Part shown: one piece after another, positions 39,701-51,569 of the stretch
Layout: the number at the start of each line of letters is the position of its first letter
Numbering within the stretch: position 1 is the stretch's first letter
Assembly (NCBI GenBank): GCA_973895155.1
Contig: OZ316894.1
Coordinates: forward strand, 11,470,001-11,534,000
From: Marsupella aquatica
Taxonomy: Eukaryota > Marchantiophyta
DNA length: 64,000 nt
Direction of reading: 5' to 3'
Notes under the pieces: model-generated
What the model was told of the DNA's origin: nothing
What the model saw: only the letters and a program-made list of their open reading frames with translations
Databases searched by the model: none
Made by a program: the position numbers and the translations under genes

Positions 39701-40896
39701 AGTTTGGCATCGACTACAATGAAACCTTCGCCCCTGTAGTCAAATGGTCCACTCTGCGTGCTGTCATCGCCCTTGCCATAGCCAACGGATGGGAGCTACA
39801 CCATATGGACGTCATCACTGCTTTCCTCAATGGCACCCTCACAGAAGACTCTACATGCAACAACCTCAAGGTTTTGAGACTCCTGGAAAGGAAACAATGG
39901 TCTGCCGCCTACGACGATCACTCTACGGTCTCAAACAATCTCCTCGGGCCTGGTACAGTGAAATCGACTCTCACCTTCGAGAAACTGGATGGACCCGTAG
40001 CACTGCAGATCCGAATCTCTACTTCTATCACTCAAATGGGGCGCTTCTTATTCTCATGCTCTATGTTGACGATCTCCTCATCACCGGCAGCGATTCTGGC
40101 AAAATTGCTGACATCAAATCCCATCTCCAACACAAGTACCAGATGAAGGACCTCGGCTTGGCCCAGAAATATCTTGGCATTGAGTTCCTCCAAACACCTA
40201 CTGGCCTCATTTTACACCAAGCTACCTACTGCCAGGAGCTCATCAACGAATTTTCCATCACCACATCAACGTCAATTCCACTCCCTGAAGGCCACATCCT
40301 CACAACTGATACTAACACCCCGCCATTTGACACAAGTGCTTATTGCCATGTTGTTGGCAAACTTATTTTTTTAACTCATACTCGACCTGACATCTCCTAT
40401 GCCGTCGGCATCGTCAACCGTTACATGAGCGCTCCACAACAACGACACTGGGATTCTGTTCAAAACATTCTCAAGTACCTACACGACACTTCTGACTATG
40501 GGATTACCTTTGTCAATACATCTACGACCTCCCTTTAAGGATTCACTGATGCTGATTTTCTTGGATGCCCGGAAACTCGTCGCTCCCGTGGTGCTTACCT
40601 GATTCAACTGGCGAACGGTCCCATCTCATGGTCCAGCAAGCTTCAAAGTACCGTCTCTGACAGCACCACTGAGGCAGAATACAAGGCACTTTCCGAAGGG
40701 GCTAAGGAAGCTGTCCATATTCGCAGACTACTTGCCGAACTTGATCCTCACTCCAAACTTACCGTTCCTCTCACTTCTTCAAACTCATCCATTCATCACA
40801 ATCTCTCCCATGCACATATTCCTACCTCTGCTGACATCCACTTACACTGTGACAACCAGAGATCTATCAAGCTCGCCAACAATCCCGTTTTTCATG
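36774..40896 (+). pseudogene. Copia gag-pol polyprotein, broken
   Basis: The gag part (36774-37862) is open and has the copia gag region and a CCHC zinc knuckle (Cys267, Cys270, His275, Cys280). It runs into the protease motif LDSSAS and then a TGA at 37863-37865. The GAG-pre-integrase and integrase zinc region (HRRLNH...CDTC) and the start of the integrase core lie at about 38231-38640, where the frame breaks. Reverse transcriptase covers about 39430-40500 with stops near 39625 and 39660, a frame change near 39750-39870, and an intact YVDD motif at 40062-40073. A TAA at 40536-40538 separates RT from RNase H, whose TEAEYKAL segment is near 40670-40690. Multiple lesions make the copy non-functional. 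Confidence 0.88.
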
Positions 40897-40909
40897 CACT
40901 ACAACATAT

Positions 40910-41400
40910 TTTGCCCTTTTGCGAAGCTCATTTGAGTTCGGACACACGTTTGCGATTCCAGATGCTTCAAACCGTTGATGACTCAATACGCATCGCAATT
41001 TGCGATACTTGTGGTATCGCAACTTTGGTCTTCCATGCGATTTGCATCGCAAACATTTTGCAAACTTTATTGTATCACAATAGTTTGCGAAACTACAGAG
41101 ATTACAAAACACATTACAAAGGCTCCGCGACCGCTCCGAAAGTCCGAAACCACGGTAACATTAATGATGCGAAATAATTAGTATTGGAGGATGTTTGCGA
41201 AAAGGTTAGCTTCAAACAATTTGCGATGGGTTTGTATGGCAAATGTGCGAAACGATGTGGATGGTAAAGGTGGGATGGTCTGGATATCGCAAAATAGTGA
41301 AGCGTATAGTATGGAATAATTGAGAAACGGTTTAAATGGCAGAATTGCGATTTGGTTGGGATTTGTTTAGTTTCGCAAACAGTTCGCAAACGTTTATGTT
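40910..41400. repeat. CACTA-B subterminal repeats (TTGCGA/TCGCAA)
   Basis: I count about 13 exact TTGCGA or TCGCAA words in roughly 490 bp, in both orientations, often extended to TTTGCGAAAC. In En/Spm, similar short subterminal motifs bind the element's accessory protein TNPA. By analogy these are the cis-acting sites of CACTA-B. Confidence 0.75.
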
Positions 41401-41429
41401 AGACTTGTGTGTGCATCTAGGTTAGAGTT

Positions 41430-41665
41430 TGAATGGGGGAGGAGGAGGGAGGGAGGTGAAAGGTGAAAGAGGGAGGAAGGGAGTTGGAAGGTGGATGAGG
41501 GACGGAGGAAGAAGGGAGTCCAAAGAGGGTTTACTAAAAATAGGAGAGACTTTAGCGAAGAGGGAGGGAGGAGAAAAAGCTATGGAGTTTTTGGAAGAGG
41601 AAGGAGAGTTTGGGTTCAAAGAGCCCGGAGGAGGGATAAGGGAGGGAGTACCCATGTCACTTATA
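41430..41665 (+). other. Purine-rich strand bias tract
   Basis: Nearly all bases on the plus strand are A or G over about 230 bp, with GGGAGGAGGAGGGAGGGAGG-like runs. Such tracts can form triplex or quadruplex structures. It lies in the 3' part of CACTA-B. The glycine/glutamate-rich open frame across it is a composition artefact. Confidence 0.6.
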
Positions 41666-41805
41666 TGCATGACCTCTTTTGAAAGTAGGAGTCCAAAATG
41701 AAAATACCTACCACACTAATGGTGTATGAAATATTAATTAAGAAACAACATGAACAATCCATGATATAGATTTTTGGTTTAAATATCCATAAGTGTCTCT
41801 CACAC

Positions 41806-41808
41806 TTG
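41806..41808 (+). repeat. TTG target-site duplication, left of CACTA-A
   Basis: TTG directly precedes the CACTAGAAGAA terminus and is repeated at 58776-58778 directly after the other terminus. A 3-bp duplication is the CACTA hallmark. Confidence 0.85.
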
Positions 41809-41848
41809 CACTAGAAGAATCCGAGGTGAACTGAGACCGCAATATATG

Positions 41849-42130
41849 ACTCATTTTGGCTCATGTGACTTCATTGTGACTCAACGTGACTTGACCCACG
41901 CTGTGACCCTTGGAGTTGCAAAAGTTGAGACCAAAAAATGGAAGTCACTATTGATACTGGGCTTTGCAACTTGCTTGATACCCATTTGTGACTGATCTGT
42001 GACTTTATTGTGGAGTCTAGCCTTGTTTTGACGTGACTGCAATATGACTTCAGCGAGTCACATCATAAGTCACATACATGACTTACCCGCATTCAACAAC
42101 GACTAGCGTGTGACTGTTTAGTGTCACAGG
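41849..42130. repeat. CACTA-A left subterminal repeats (GTGACT/AGTCAC)
   Basis: About seven GTGACT and three AGTCAC words occur in about 270 bp, plus one-mismatch variants such as ATGACT. This is a different motif from that of CACTA-B, which suggests each element has its own accessory binding protein. Confidence 0.7.
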
Positions 42131-42663
42131 AGAGACCAATGGAGACCTTGGCCCGCGTCACACAACAGAACCATTTGGGACTCTATATACTCATGTTTAT
42201 AACTAATAAGGTTCACATGCAAGTTATAACCATGACTAATGAACACAGAGGGACAGTTCATAAGGAGAGATTGCACTCGACATTACAATACATAGAAACC
42301 TGATGTTCTAACTTTAGAAATATAACACATTGAATACAAGAAATGAACATAGCATGAATGACATCCACATGAAACAAAGCATCATATAAGCAGATCCTAC
42401 ATAAAACATTCATAAGAATTAAACACAATCACAATCTTGCTAAAAAATGAAGATCATTTGAATTCCAATGGAATAGTTTACAATGTGATCAATGTAATTT
42501 AGACAAAACAGGAACTCATAATTGATGACTGTAGGATGAGATAACTGAAAGCACATGCATGATACTATGAATCTCCAAGAGGACATGATTCTTGTACTGC
42601 TTCTTGACATCTAAAATCTACATAACATGACTCACACTACAAACAAATAATGGCATGACATTG

Positions 42664-45600
42664 TTATGGATCCTCTATGAACTTGCTTGGCCATAATACC
42701 AAAGAACCTGCAGCATCTCCAAGTGTCTTTTGAGGAGGATCATCATTTGTGTTTGGAATGGGAAGGACAGCTTTAGGTTTCACTAGTAATGTGACTAACA
42801 CTACTGAATAACCTGGGGGAATCCTCTTGCCATGGAACGTTGTGGAACCAACCTGCACTCTGGCAAATCCTACTCGTGTTCCACTCTCATCAACAGCTAA
42901 CAAGCCACTTTGTCCCTCAGCATTAGGTGCTTTCCCCACTTCCACCTTAGATCTTTCTGCCAACACTGTTCTTGGAGGTTTGTATGAAACCTTTGACGTG
43001 GCTCTGCTCCCACCAGCAGACTTGCTTCGTGTGCGCATGCTTCCTCTCTTCACAGTAGTGAAGCTAGGCTCAGTAGGTTCCTCTGTTAGGACTGTCACAG
43101 TAGCAAGTTCATCACCTGGGAGTGTCATACCAACTAACTCTTTGGTTGGATTTATCTCAACAAGAGGCACACCTGTCATTGAGAATGATACATTCTGCAA
43201 ATCATTTATCTCTGCAATGGAGTCAAGATCTACATAGCATGAATCTGGCTCAATGGTATCATTGTCATGCTTACTGATATCCTCATTTGCCCCAACATTG
43301 ATATCATCCACTCCCTTGCCAATGTCATCCTCATCCAAACATGGTTGACTGCCCTCTGTCAAACAAGTTGCTTGTACAGACTGCAACTTTGTTGCCTCTA
43401 AATTACAACGAGTATTTGCCAGGTTCTCATACTTCTTCTCTGTAGCACCTGTCTTATTCTCTATGGACACAACAACCACAATATATGTTACTAAAAATAA
43501 CACATTCAACAAACAATGTCAATTGAAACTATACATTTAATAATCATATCCCACACAGTTGTAAAGGCCTTACCTTCAAGCCTACATGTCGTTGGCATGC
43601 CAGAAGAGTGCATCAACTTTGCCACCTCAAGTGGTGATGGTGGAACTCCTACAGAATTGGAATCAATTTTATCTCTCACCGATACAACAGCTTCCATTAA
43701 TGTCTTGAAGTTCACATGGAACAAGTCAGTCAATGAATTCAAACGTTCATTGATCTCTGGAAGACATGTTTCGACAGCCTTCAAACGACCACTTATCTCT
43801 GTAAGTGAAGATCCACCTCCCTACATGACACAGGGGTATAGGTTCAATCACTCCATATGAAATGTTGGGCAATATATGCACAATCAATGTTATATACAGT
43901 GTACACCTGAAATTCAACGCAGGTCATTCAATTACCAATCAGAACTCATATAACTTACATGCTTGGAGGATTCAGATGCACCCTCTTGAGCCCGGGTGTT
44001 CACAATTTCAGCCCTCAACTCTTCTTTTGAAGGGCTTTGCCCCAATTGGGTTTTCTGCACATGCATGGCAAACACAAGTTATCGATCAATATTCAAGGAA
44101 CGTACACTAAAAAACAAAGTTTACATGTATGGGTTTACACTAAAAAATAGTACATAGTGTAGCATAAATTACATAGCTAGGCCATTCATTCTTACCAAAC
44201 GTTTAGCTGTCGGTGCAGTGCCGGTCCTTCCTGTCAGATTAGGGTTCTGAACACTCAACCTGGCCTCGGTCATCTGTGAACTCTTCTTTTTTGAAGCATC
44301 TGTTACAAAATAAGCTACTAACCTTGCCCACACTTTATCATCACAACTGGCTGGTGGAGGCATATCTGGCTTCTCCCCACCTTCCTTCCAAGCCTTATGC
44401 ATTCTCCACCTCTCTTGCTTGATAATTTTACCTGCTGTACTCTCTAGGCAACCTATGTCCACGCCATCATCACTGCCCACATAATTCCATTTGGCAGCAA
44501 CATTTTCACATACAGTCTTCCAATCTTTTGGATGCTGTTTTTTAAAATTAATAACACTCACATCTAACCAACGCAATACTTCAGCTTTCAAATCAGCATG
44601 CCATCGGTTCTTGCGAGGACACTCAGCATCCACCCATTGTCTCTCATTCAACTTTACGTTCCCTTTCTTTGTCACCTCCCCTCGTGCACTGCTCTCGGTA
44701 GTACTGGGCGTTGTATTGGTCACCCCTTCATTCACCCTACCTGGGGTTCTGAAGCCACCTGGGAAAATACAATGCCATTCATGCTTGAGAACTACATATA
44801 GCAGAATGGATGACGGCAACATTCAATGCTTCACTTCAAGAAAAATTCTTCAAACATACATACCTGTAGCTCTGCCTGTAGATGCCTGTGCAGGGACTGC
44901 ACTCTGAAATTGTTGCGACCCTGGACCACCTGTCCAGCCTAGTATAGGGGCCGGATGATGTCACTTTCTAGGTATGTGTGTGCAAACATATGTACTGAAA
45001 ACTAAGTACAAATTGTAGGAAAACAACTGAACATTCACCGACATACCTGTCCCCCTTCCGTGCTGCATCTGCATAGGGGCATTAGTGAATACTTGAGTCG
45101 ATGGTTCGACTGTCCAACCTGCACACATACATTTTCTATCATTATACATGTGTAGAGTCCCCCCCACGTGAATGGACTCCACATATAATGAGTTCTTCCA
45201 TTGCTGACAAGATCAGACATTACCTGCTCCTCTTCCAGCGTTTGTAGGTACTGAATTTTGATATCCCTGCCAATTACCTTCACCACCTTCCCAACCTTGT
45301 TCATTCCACGACCCACCACCATCCTCCCAACCTGGTTCAACCCATGTCTGTCCTTGTGGACATTGGAACTGATCATTACTAGCATTTGCCCAATCAGGTT
45401 GGGCAGAATCTGCATGCAATGGCAGGTGGACAGAATTTCATGTTGTTTGAATCCAATACATCCCAAACAATGTCAAAAATTGATATGCAGTCTGAAATTC
45501 AGGAGTGCCATGCCTTCACAAAGAACTGGCATATAGATATATACTCACATCCCCATGGTTGAGGTGGACGTCCATACCCACGAGATTGTGGGTTTGGACC

Positions 45601-46452
45601 TGCTCTGCCTCTACCACGGGCATAACCTAGAGCTTGCCCCCTGCCATAGTATTGGGCACCAGCCTGGGATCTACCACTACTACCACCTTGCCAACCTTGA
45701 TCAGAGGTCAGCCCCCCTGCTGGTATGGTGCATGCACAGGCTTCGAAGGCAAAACAGAACTGGCAGGACGCTGCATCACATCACCAACTACAATGTCAGG
45801 AACTAAGCAAGGTACATATGTGTAGTACTGAACATATGAAACCTCTAAACAAGAGTTTTTAACTCAAAACCTTGTTGGGAAAACTACTTACATGTTTCTT
45901 TTGGGGCTGCTCTGCAATGTATTCATCTTCATAACCCCCATCCTCATCCATTTCCTCTGGAAAATACTCATCATCTGCACGTCTTGTCTAGTGTTTGCAC
46001 CCACCTGTGCAGCATCAATGTCATCTCCACATTCTGCCATTGTAGGTACGACCTTCTTGCTCAACCTATCACTCCGACGCACAGGCCCAGAGATAGTGTT
46101 GGTCACCCTTCTTGCGTACTCCTTTTGTTTCTTTGAAAATGCTGTGGCTCTGCGACATTCCAATATGAGAATACAATCACAATTTCAGTGCCACATTGAA
46201 CTATTCATGTCACACAAACTCAGCGGAGGGGTGTAGTTGAGAATCGTTCCCTTACAATTCAGCCACATCCTTTTCCAGATCCAGTTCTGCGATTTTGGCT
46301 TTCACGTATGCTCGTTGTTCCATAGCTTTCCTTTCATACTCACACATCTCTGTGTCACTCTGTTCCATCCTACTGGACCACAAAAACATGTCATCTATGG
46401 TCACCCCATATAACACAATGCAACCACAATCACCAGGCATCCATCCATACAT
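42664..46452 (-). CDS. CACTA-A accessory (TNPA-like) protein, Transposase_24-type
   Basis: Several minus-strand exons are visible; the start and some junctions are approximate. 46452-46256 (ATG at 46452 or 46368) joins 46149-45892 in phase. Then come a Gly/Arg/Tyr-rich stretch (about 45800-45553), a Gly/Trp-rich exon (about 45415-45226), a domain exon (about 44769-44205), a short exon near 44050-43965, a coiled-coil-like exon (about 43820-43572), and a last exon ending at 42664. The domain exon has a helix-rich WHADLKAEVLRWLDVSV region and a VWARLVAYFVTDASKKKSSQ...TGRTG segment, which fits Transposase_24 (Ptta/En/Spm). Such proteins are probably DNA-binding partners of TNP2. The frame in the Gly-rich part breaks at a run of six G near 45714, so this copy may be damaged, or an exon edge is wrong. 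Confidence 0.6.
45213..45720 (-). other. Gly/Trp-rich (GW-type) segments of the accessory protein
   Basis: The exon at about 45226-45415 contains EPGWEDGG, GSWNEQGWEGG and GNWQGY; the upstream exon contains DQGWQGG (about 45683-45702). Tryptophans flanked by glycine in a disordered acidic context resemble AGO-hook GW/WG segments. The low complexity itself is visible; the function is inference. Confidence 0.5.
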
Positions 46453-46524
46453 CTGTGTTGCTTCAGAATTACTTTATTACACATCCTTCCCCTCACTAAT
46501 GTCCATGCAAACAATTCACATTAC

Positions 46525-49500
46525 TCATGGCACAGGCACACTGTTGGCATCTGCATCTCTGAATTCGCCTCCTTCAGCAAATGCATCTACCCTTGTCACA
46601 GGAATGAAGTCCCCGCTATCATGAACTACAGGCACTTGGTCTGAACGCCGACGATCAAAGGCACTATGAGAGTGTAAATGAAACTCAAGGTTTGATCCTT
46701 CCATCCGACGTTGCCTGGCCTGTTTATGACACACTACACGCCAACCTGGGGAGTCTTCCACATCCAGGAAGAAAGCTTGCTCCACCTGACTAGGAAACAC
46801 AAATGGCTCAGACCATTCGGGCAATTTCCCTCTGAAATTGGCCAGCAAGAAACCGTCGTTGTCTCTCTTCATGGTAGCCCTGTTACCAAGCCAATCCTGC
46901 CGCACCCATGAACCTTTCATAAGAATCACAGGACTGGACACCGCCCCATAGTCCAGAGCCCATATGTCAACTAATTCTCCCACATATCCCATCTCCATCC
47001 AGGCCCTGTCGTGATTGTGGCTCTGTTGCTCAAATACAGTGATGAGCCCGCAGTCATTCGTCACCCTGTAGGCACTGTCACCATCCTTCACTCGGAAGTG
47101 ATTCCCATATGCTCTCATCCGTTTGTAAGTCTTCACTTTCAGGCTAGGTGCATTAGACAGTAGGTAAACATCTGCATCCATGTCTGGGTGGGTCTCGTGA
47201 TGCTCTCTAATTGCCACTCTGATCCACTCCATGAAACCTGGAAACGTTGTTCCTGCAGTGGGATGGGCCGCCTTCAATGACTCATACTCCCTGAACGAAC
47301 AACCACACAGCATTAGCTTGGGTAAACATGAACAGGCTGAAGGAGAAAACCACACAAACACAACATTTAAGCTCATGAACTGGATTATAGCACATGTATG
47401 CACTCACTGTATCCAGGGTTCCATCACCACAGTGTTGTGCAATACAAAGTCATGTGCCAAGTCTCTCATAGATATGGTCAGGTTCTTTGTGGTTGCAGCC
47501 CCTTCCAGTACTTCACCTATCACCCCTTCCTCCTCATCAGAATTCCACACCCTGGTCTTCACATGCTCATATTGTGCTATGTATTCGGTCAGAAATCCCA
47601 GAGTCTCATCCTTGATGTAACCTTTAGCCATGCTTGCTTCAGGTTTGTAATATGTTCTCACGTGACCTTTGAGTAGCTTCATGTACCGTTCCAAAGGGTA
47701 CAACCAACGAGCACTCACAGGCCCAAATTGGTGTAGCTCTTCCACAACATGGACAAGTAGGTGGGTCATGACATCAAAAAATGCGGGAGGAAAATAAATC
47801 TCCAGGTCACACAGCACCTGAGCGACATCTTCTGTCAGTTGCGGGAAGTGTGTTTCATCCCAAACCTTCACACAAATACGACGAAACACATCACTGAGTC
47901 GCATGATCACAGTACGAACAGGCTTCTGCAACAGGCCCCTCAGGCATAAAGGCAACACCTGTTGCATCAACATATGGTAGTCATGGCTTTTCATACTACC
48001 AAGCTTTCTAGTCATGATATGCTTCTTGAAAGCACTGCCATAGTTTGAAGGAACCTTCAAAGAACTCAACCTCTGCACAAATAGTTCCCACTCTATGTCT
48101 GTCAGAACATAGGGCGCTTGGTACTTCAAGAGCACATCAGCTCTGTGGGCATGTGGCCTCAACCAAAGATGGGGTTTCATTCCCCTCTGTTCAAGATCCA
48201 ATCTCACTGAACCAGTGTCTTTCTCTCCACACAAGAATCTGAGTAGACTCTCACAAATATTCTTTTCAATGTGCATAACATCAATGTTATGTTTGCTTGG
48301 CTCAAACTCCTGCATCGTTGCAATGCAAAAGCGTCAGGAAATGCCTCAAGTTTAGTCTCTCTCTTCGAAATGAATGCACATGCTCTGAACCAAAACATGT
48401 ATCCCAATTAGCATCAACTCCAAGAGGCTTACCCTCCAGTACTTGAGCTCCAAGTACAATATGCTCAGTCTTTTTACACCATATCGCTTTATTGGATCAC
48501 TCACTCCATCTTCCCTGCCCCCTCGTTTGATATAGTCATCCCTCAATGCTCCCCACTGCCTGATCTCCTCTTTGGTCACTCGTGCCGGGGGTCCACGTTG
48601 CTCAATCTCATTGCCAAAGTGTGCAATCAGTGCCTGTCTTTCTCTGTAAGGGTGATCTGCCTTCAGAAAACGACGATGGCCCATGTATATCACTTTCTGC
48701 AGGGCTCTGGAGTACTCACTGGTGACATTGCGCCCACAGATAGTACAAGCACAATATCCTTTTGTTGTTTGGCCTGATATCATCCCATGGGCTGGGTAGT
48801 CAGCTATAGTCAGAATGACAATGGCTCTAAGGATGAATGGGTTTAACCTCCCAAGCCTCTATAGGACATCATATGTGAGAACTCCTTCCTCCCAAAGCTT
48901 TCTCAATTCCTCCACTAGGGGAGCCAGAAACACATCTATGTTGGCAGATACAGCACTGTCTGGCCCTGGTATCAGTAGGACCATCAGAACAAAAAATCGC
49001 TTTGTAGTCATCCAAGGAGGAAGGTTATAATTCAAAATAGTTACAGGCCAGCACAAAAATTTGTTGTTCTTGTCTCCAAATGGGTTTACCCCATCCAATG
49101 ACAGCCCAAGTCTGACATTCCTCGGCTCAACAGCAAATTCGGGATACATCTCATCTATGAGTTTCCATTGCCTTGAATCTGCAGCATGTCGTTGTAGCCC
49201 ATCATCACTTTTCTTGTCAGTTGCCCAAGTCATCATCTCCGAGATGGCATGGCTTCTGAACATCCGCTGAAGTCTGGGAATGAGTGGAAAATGACGAAGT
49301 ACCTTGGCAGGAACCATAGACTTTCCTGAGTTCCGATACCTGTGCTTCCCACACTTAGGGCATGTCAACGATTCTTTATACTCCTTTCTGAAAAGAACAT
49401 GCCCATCAGGACAGGCATGGATCGAATCATAGTTCAATCCAAGATTAGATATGCATCTTTTTGCCTTGTACATGTTCTTGGGCAAAATATTACCATCTGG

Positions 49501-50256
49501 TAGCACAGTTGTTCGCAAGAATGCCAACAACTCAGAAACCAAAACGTTGGGGACATTGTGGTTGTCGCAAATGTTCAGGAACATGATGACAAATCCCAGT
49601 TTAGAACATTTGCTACCGGGGTACAAAGACTTCCTGCCTTCCTGTATTTGCAGGGGAGAGCCAAACATCCCATCATGCCCAGGGGTTTCCTGCCCTATCT
49701 CAAACTCATCAAGAGGCTCTTCGACAGGGGGCACACTTGCATCTGCAGCCGTATCCTCTTCGTTGTCCAGCCCATCATGAAATGCATCAAAGTCTTGGAA
49801 GATGTCTCTCACCATCTCGTCCACATGAATTCCTTCGTCACGTGGTGCTGCCTGAGCACCATCCCATTGGAGAGCTGACAACCCATAGAGACCAGCTACA
49901 ACATTTTCAAATGCACCAGGCAGAACCTCACTTGCCCGTCTTGCAGCATTGGCAGCATCAAATTCTAACCTCCACTCCTCGTCGGAAGAATCTTCCTCTG
50001 CAGGATCATTCCAAACTCGATGTCGTGGATCTCTTCCATGAACCGCGATATGCCGCCAAACCTCATTCAGACCCCTGGTACGGGATCCTTGGTAGATTGC
50101 ACAAGGACATCTCATCCTACTGGCTCCTGAAAGTCTGGTTCGTAACCTTTCACGCTGCCAAAGCTTATTATCATGGCGTGATATCCTTGTGGGATGATGC
50201 AAAGGCAGTGCCTGTGCCCTGGGCTGGGTCTGGGGAGGGTGGTGACCAGGGTGCAT
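46525..50256 (-). CDS. CACTA-A TNP2 transposase (one in-frame stop)
   Basis: Three exons with clean GT-AG, in-phase junctions: 50256-48433, 48309-47408 and 47290-46525, about 1,160 residues. A CPC...H...H zinc-finger-like segment near residues 48-75 corresponds to the CACTA transposase-associated finger. Then comes the Transposase_21 core: SLDGVNPFGDKNN, PVTILNYNLPPWM, LLIPGP, and across the stop ADYPAHGMISGQTTKGY.AC.IC. Exon 2 carries the DUF4218 type region (HNIDVMHIEKNICESLL, SHDYHMLMQQVLP, LHVVEELHQFGPVSARWLYPLERYMK-like). Exon 3 carries the DUF4216 type region (LKGSWVRQDWLG, FVFPSQVEQAFFLDV). TNP2 binds the terminal inverted repeats and catalyses excision and integration. The only lesion seen is TAG at 48859-48861, where the reading frame continues unchanged. 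This copy is therefore close to intact. Confidence 0.92.
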
Positions 50257-50689
50257 TGTAACAGGCTGGGAGCTCTGCAGTCATGGACAGCAGTGAACAA
50301 GGATGCCTAATGGTGGTATTTGTGTTCCATATATCCCTGACTGTATCTGCCAAAAGAGTTAACATAACGTGTACTAAATTCTCACAAACCCTAAACCACC
50401 CCAAAAGAAAAAAACAGGTTCGCAAGTAGTGTACCTATTGTCAAGTGAATGACACAAAATTCCTAAATGTTGGAGGGTGTCACCACCTCCTCCGCTGTCC
50501 TCAAATGTACCGCCTCTACATGTACGTTTACAGTGACACCCCCAGGCAGCAGGAAACAACAATCTGCCAACAGTAAAATAAGCCCAATTGCCACCAACCA
50601 TAACAAGGTACATTAGTTCAAAGATCACATTTATTTCAATGATCTGATTTATACAAAAAAACTTGTGTCCAAACTGATGCTACTACTCC

Positions 50690-51569
50690 TCACTCTGATT
50701 CAGAATCGCTAATGACCCATTCCTCACTTGTTGTCTCATAGTCCTCTCTGTAAGGATCCTGACCCTTCCGTGGCCAGGCCTCAAAAAGATCATAGTCCAT
50801 TGGGTTTTGACGCTTCCCAGCTACTACTGATTCCACAAGCCAAGCATATGAAACCACAAACACATTATGGGACATGACATAAAAGCGAATGTCTCCCTTC
50901 CCAAACTTGCGGCAGGCTTTGGGATATGACTTAGTAATGACATGAGTGGTGTCCTCTGTTATATTCTCCTCCACTGTCCACCTAGGTCAAGCACTGTGGA
51001 CTTGTACACTTTGCACTTAACCTCTCCAATTCCCGCCTCCACAAATACCATGCTCAGCCCTTTCAGAATGGGGGTTGGTTGCTTCGTCTCCTCAGCCAAC
51101 ATACTCTTCAGCCTTGTAGAGCTCTGTCCTTTGTTGAGTACAGGTCCATATTGGAGATCAGCAAGCCGTGCCTTTGTGCTTCCCAGACTTCTTGTTCAGC
51201 CCAAGCTGATGCAGTAGCTTCTTCATCCTCCCACAACTCATATTGCTCAGTATCCTGTACAATCTTATGTGCTATGGAATCTGTGATCCAAAAGGCCTCA
51301 ACTACTTTTAGGCCTTGCTTAGTAATTGTAGAATTCATGTAGGACCATGACCACTTCTTTATCACTGATAGCCATGTCCCTGTAACAACATGTGTAGTCT
51401 CTGGAGTGATGTCCTGAACTACAGTGCCATGGAGCTCAGAGAATCGTTTCTGTACAATTGGCCAATGCACTTTGGTCAACCCATGCTGGCCATGGACCAA
51501 AATCGCTCTGACCCCTGTAAACACTGCTGGGTGGTCACACTTTCTACGTTTACCAGGCTCCATGTACAC
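50690..51569 (-). pseudogene. Two-BRCT-domain protein carried by CACTA-A, frameshifted
   Basis: Frame one, 51569-51108, holds a first BRCT domain: FTGVRAILVHG, ...GTVVQDITPETTHVVTG, then a WITDSIAHKI helix. A middle segment in another frame (about 51190-50990: DLQYGPVLNKGQSS, then a GLSMVFVEAG start of the second domain) links to 50974-50690, which holds EDTTHVIT, a YAWLVESVVAG helix with the BRCT Trp, and an acidic tail. Joining the parts needs frame changes near 51180 and 50985; no introns fit. BRCT domains bind phosphoproteins or DNA ends in repair and replication. The first domain resembles the single BRCT of X-family polymerases, a weak impression. The gene sits upstream of TNP2 on the same strand. 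Sequencing error cannot be excluded as the cause of the shifts. Confidence 0.65.

Larger units (their letters stand above)
36251..40896 (+). mobile_element. Decayed Ty1/copia LTR retrotransposon, interrupted by CACTA-B
   Basis: The order is LTR, tRNA-Met-type primer site, leader, gag, protease, integrase, reverse transcriptase, RNase H. Integrase before reverse transcriptase defines Ty1/copia. The reading frame is broken by several stops and frameshifts. The RNase H region stops abruptly at 40896, exactly where a CACTACAACA terminus begins. The remaining RNase H and 3' LTR should therefore lie to the right of CACTA-B, outside the window. Confidence 0.88.

Noticed and set aside
40897-41400. 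Copia element ending by simple 3' truncation
   Set aside because: The break coincides with CACTACAACA preceded by ATG and followed by a dense subterminal motif array, so it is better read as a CACTA insertion point.
41429-41701. 90-codon Gly/Glu/Arg-rich frame
   Set aside because: Produced by a purine-only DNA tract; overlapping frames on both strands are open for the same reason.
41711-41720. CACTA word as an alternative left end of CACTA-B
   Set aside because: It lies only about 90 bp from the transposase stop, has no subterminal motif array inside it and no matching flank. The 40897 terminus has both.
48784-48861. Intron between the first two open frames of the CACTA-A transposase
   Set aside because: The two frames are in the same phase and the intervening codons encode conserved transposase sequence, so it is a single nonsense codon and not an intron.
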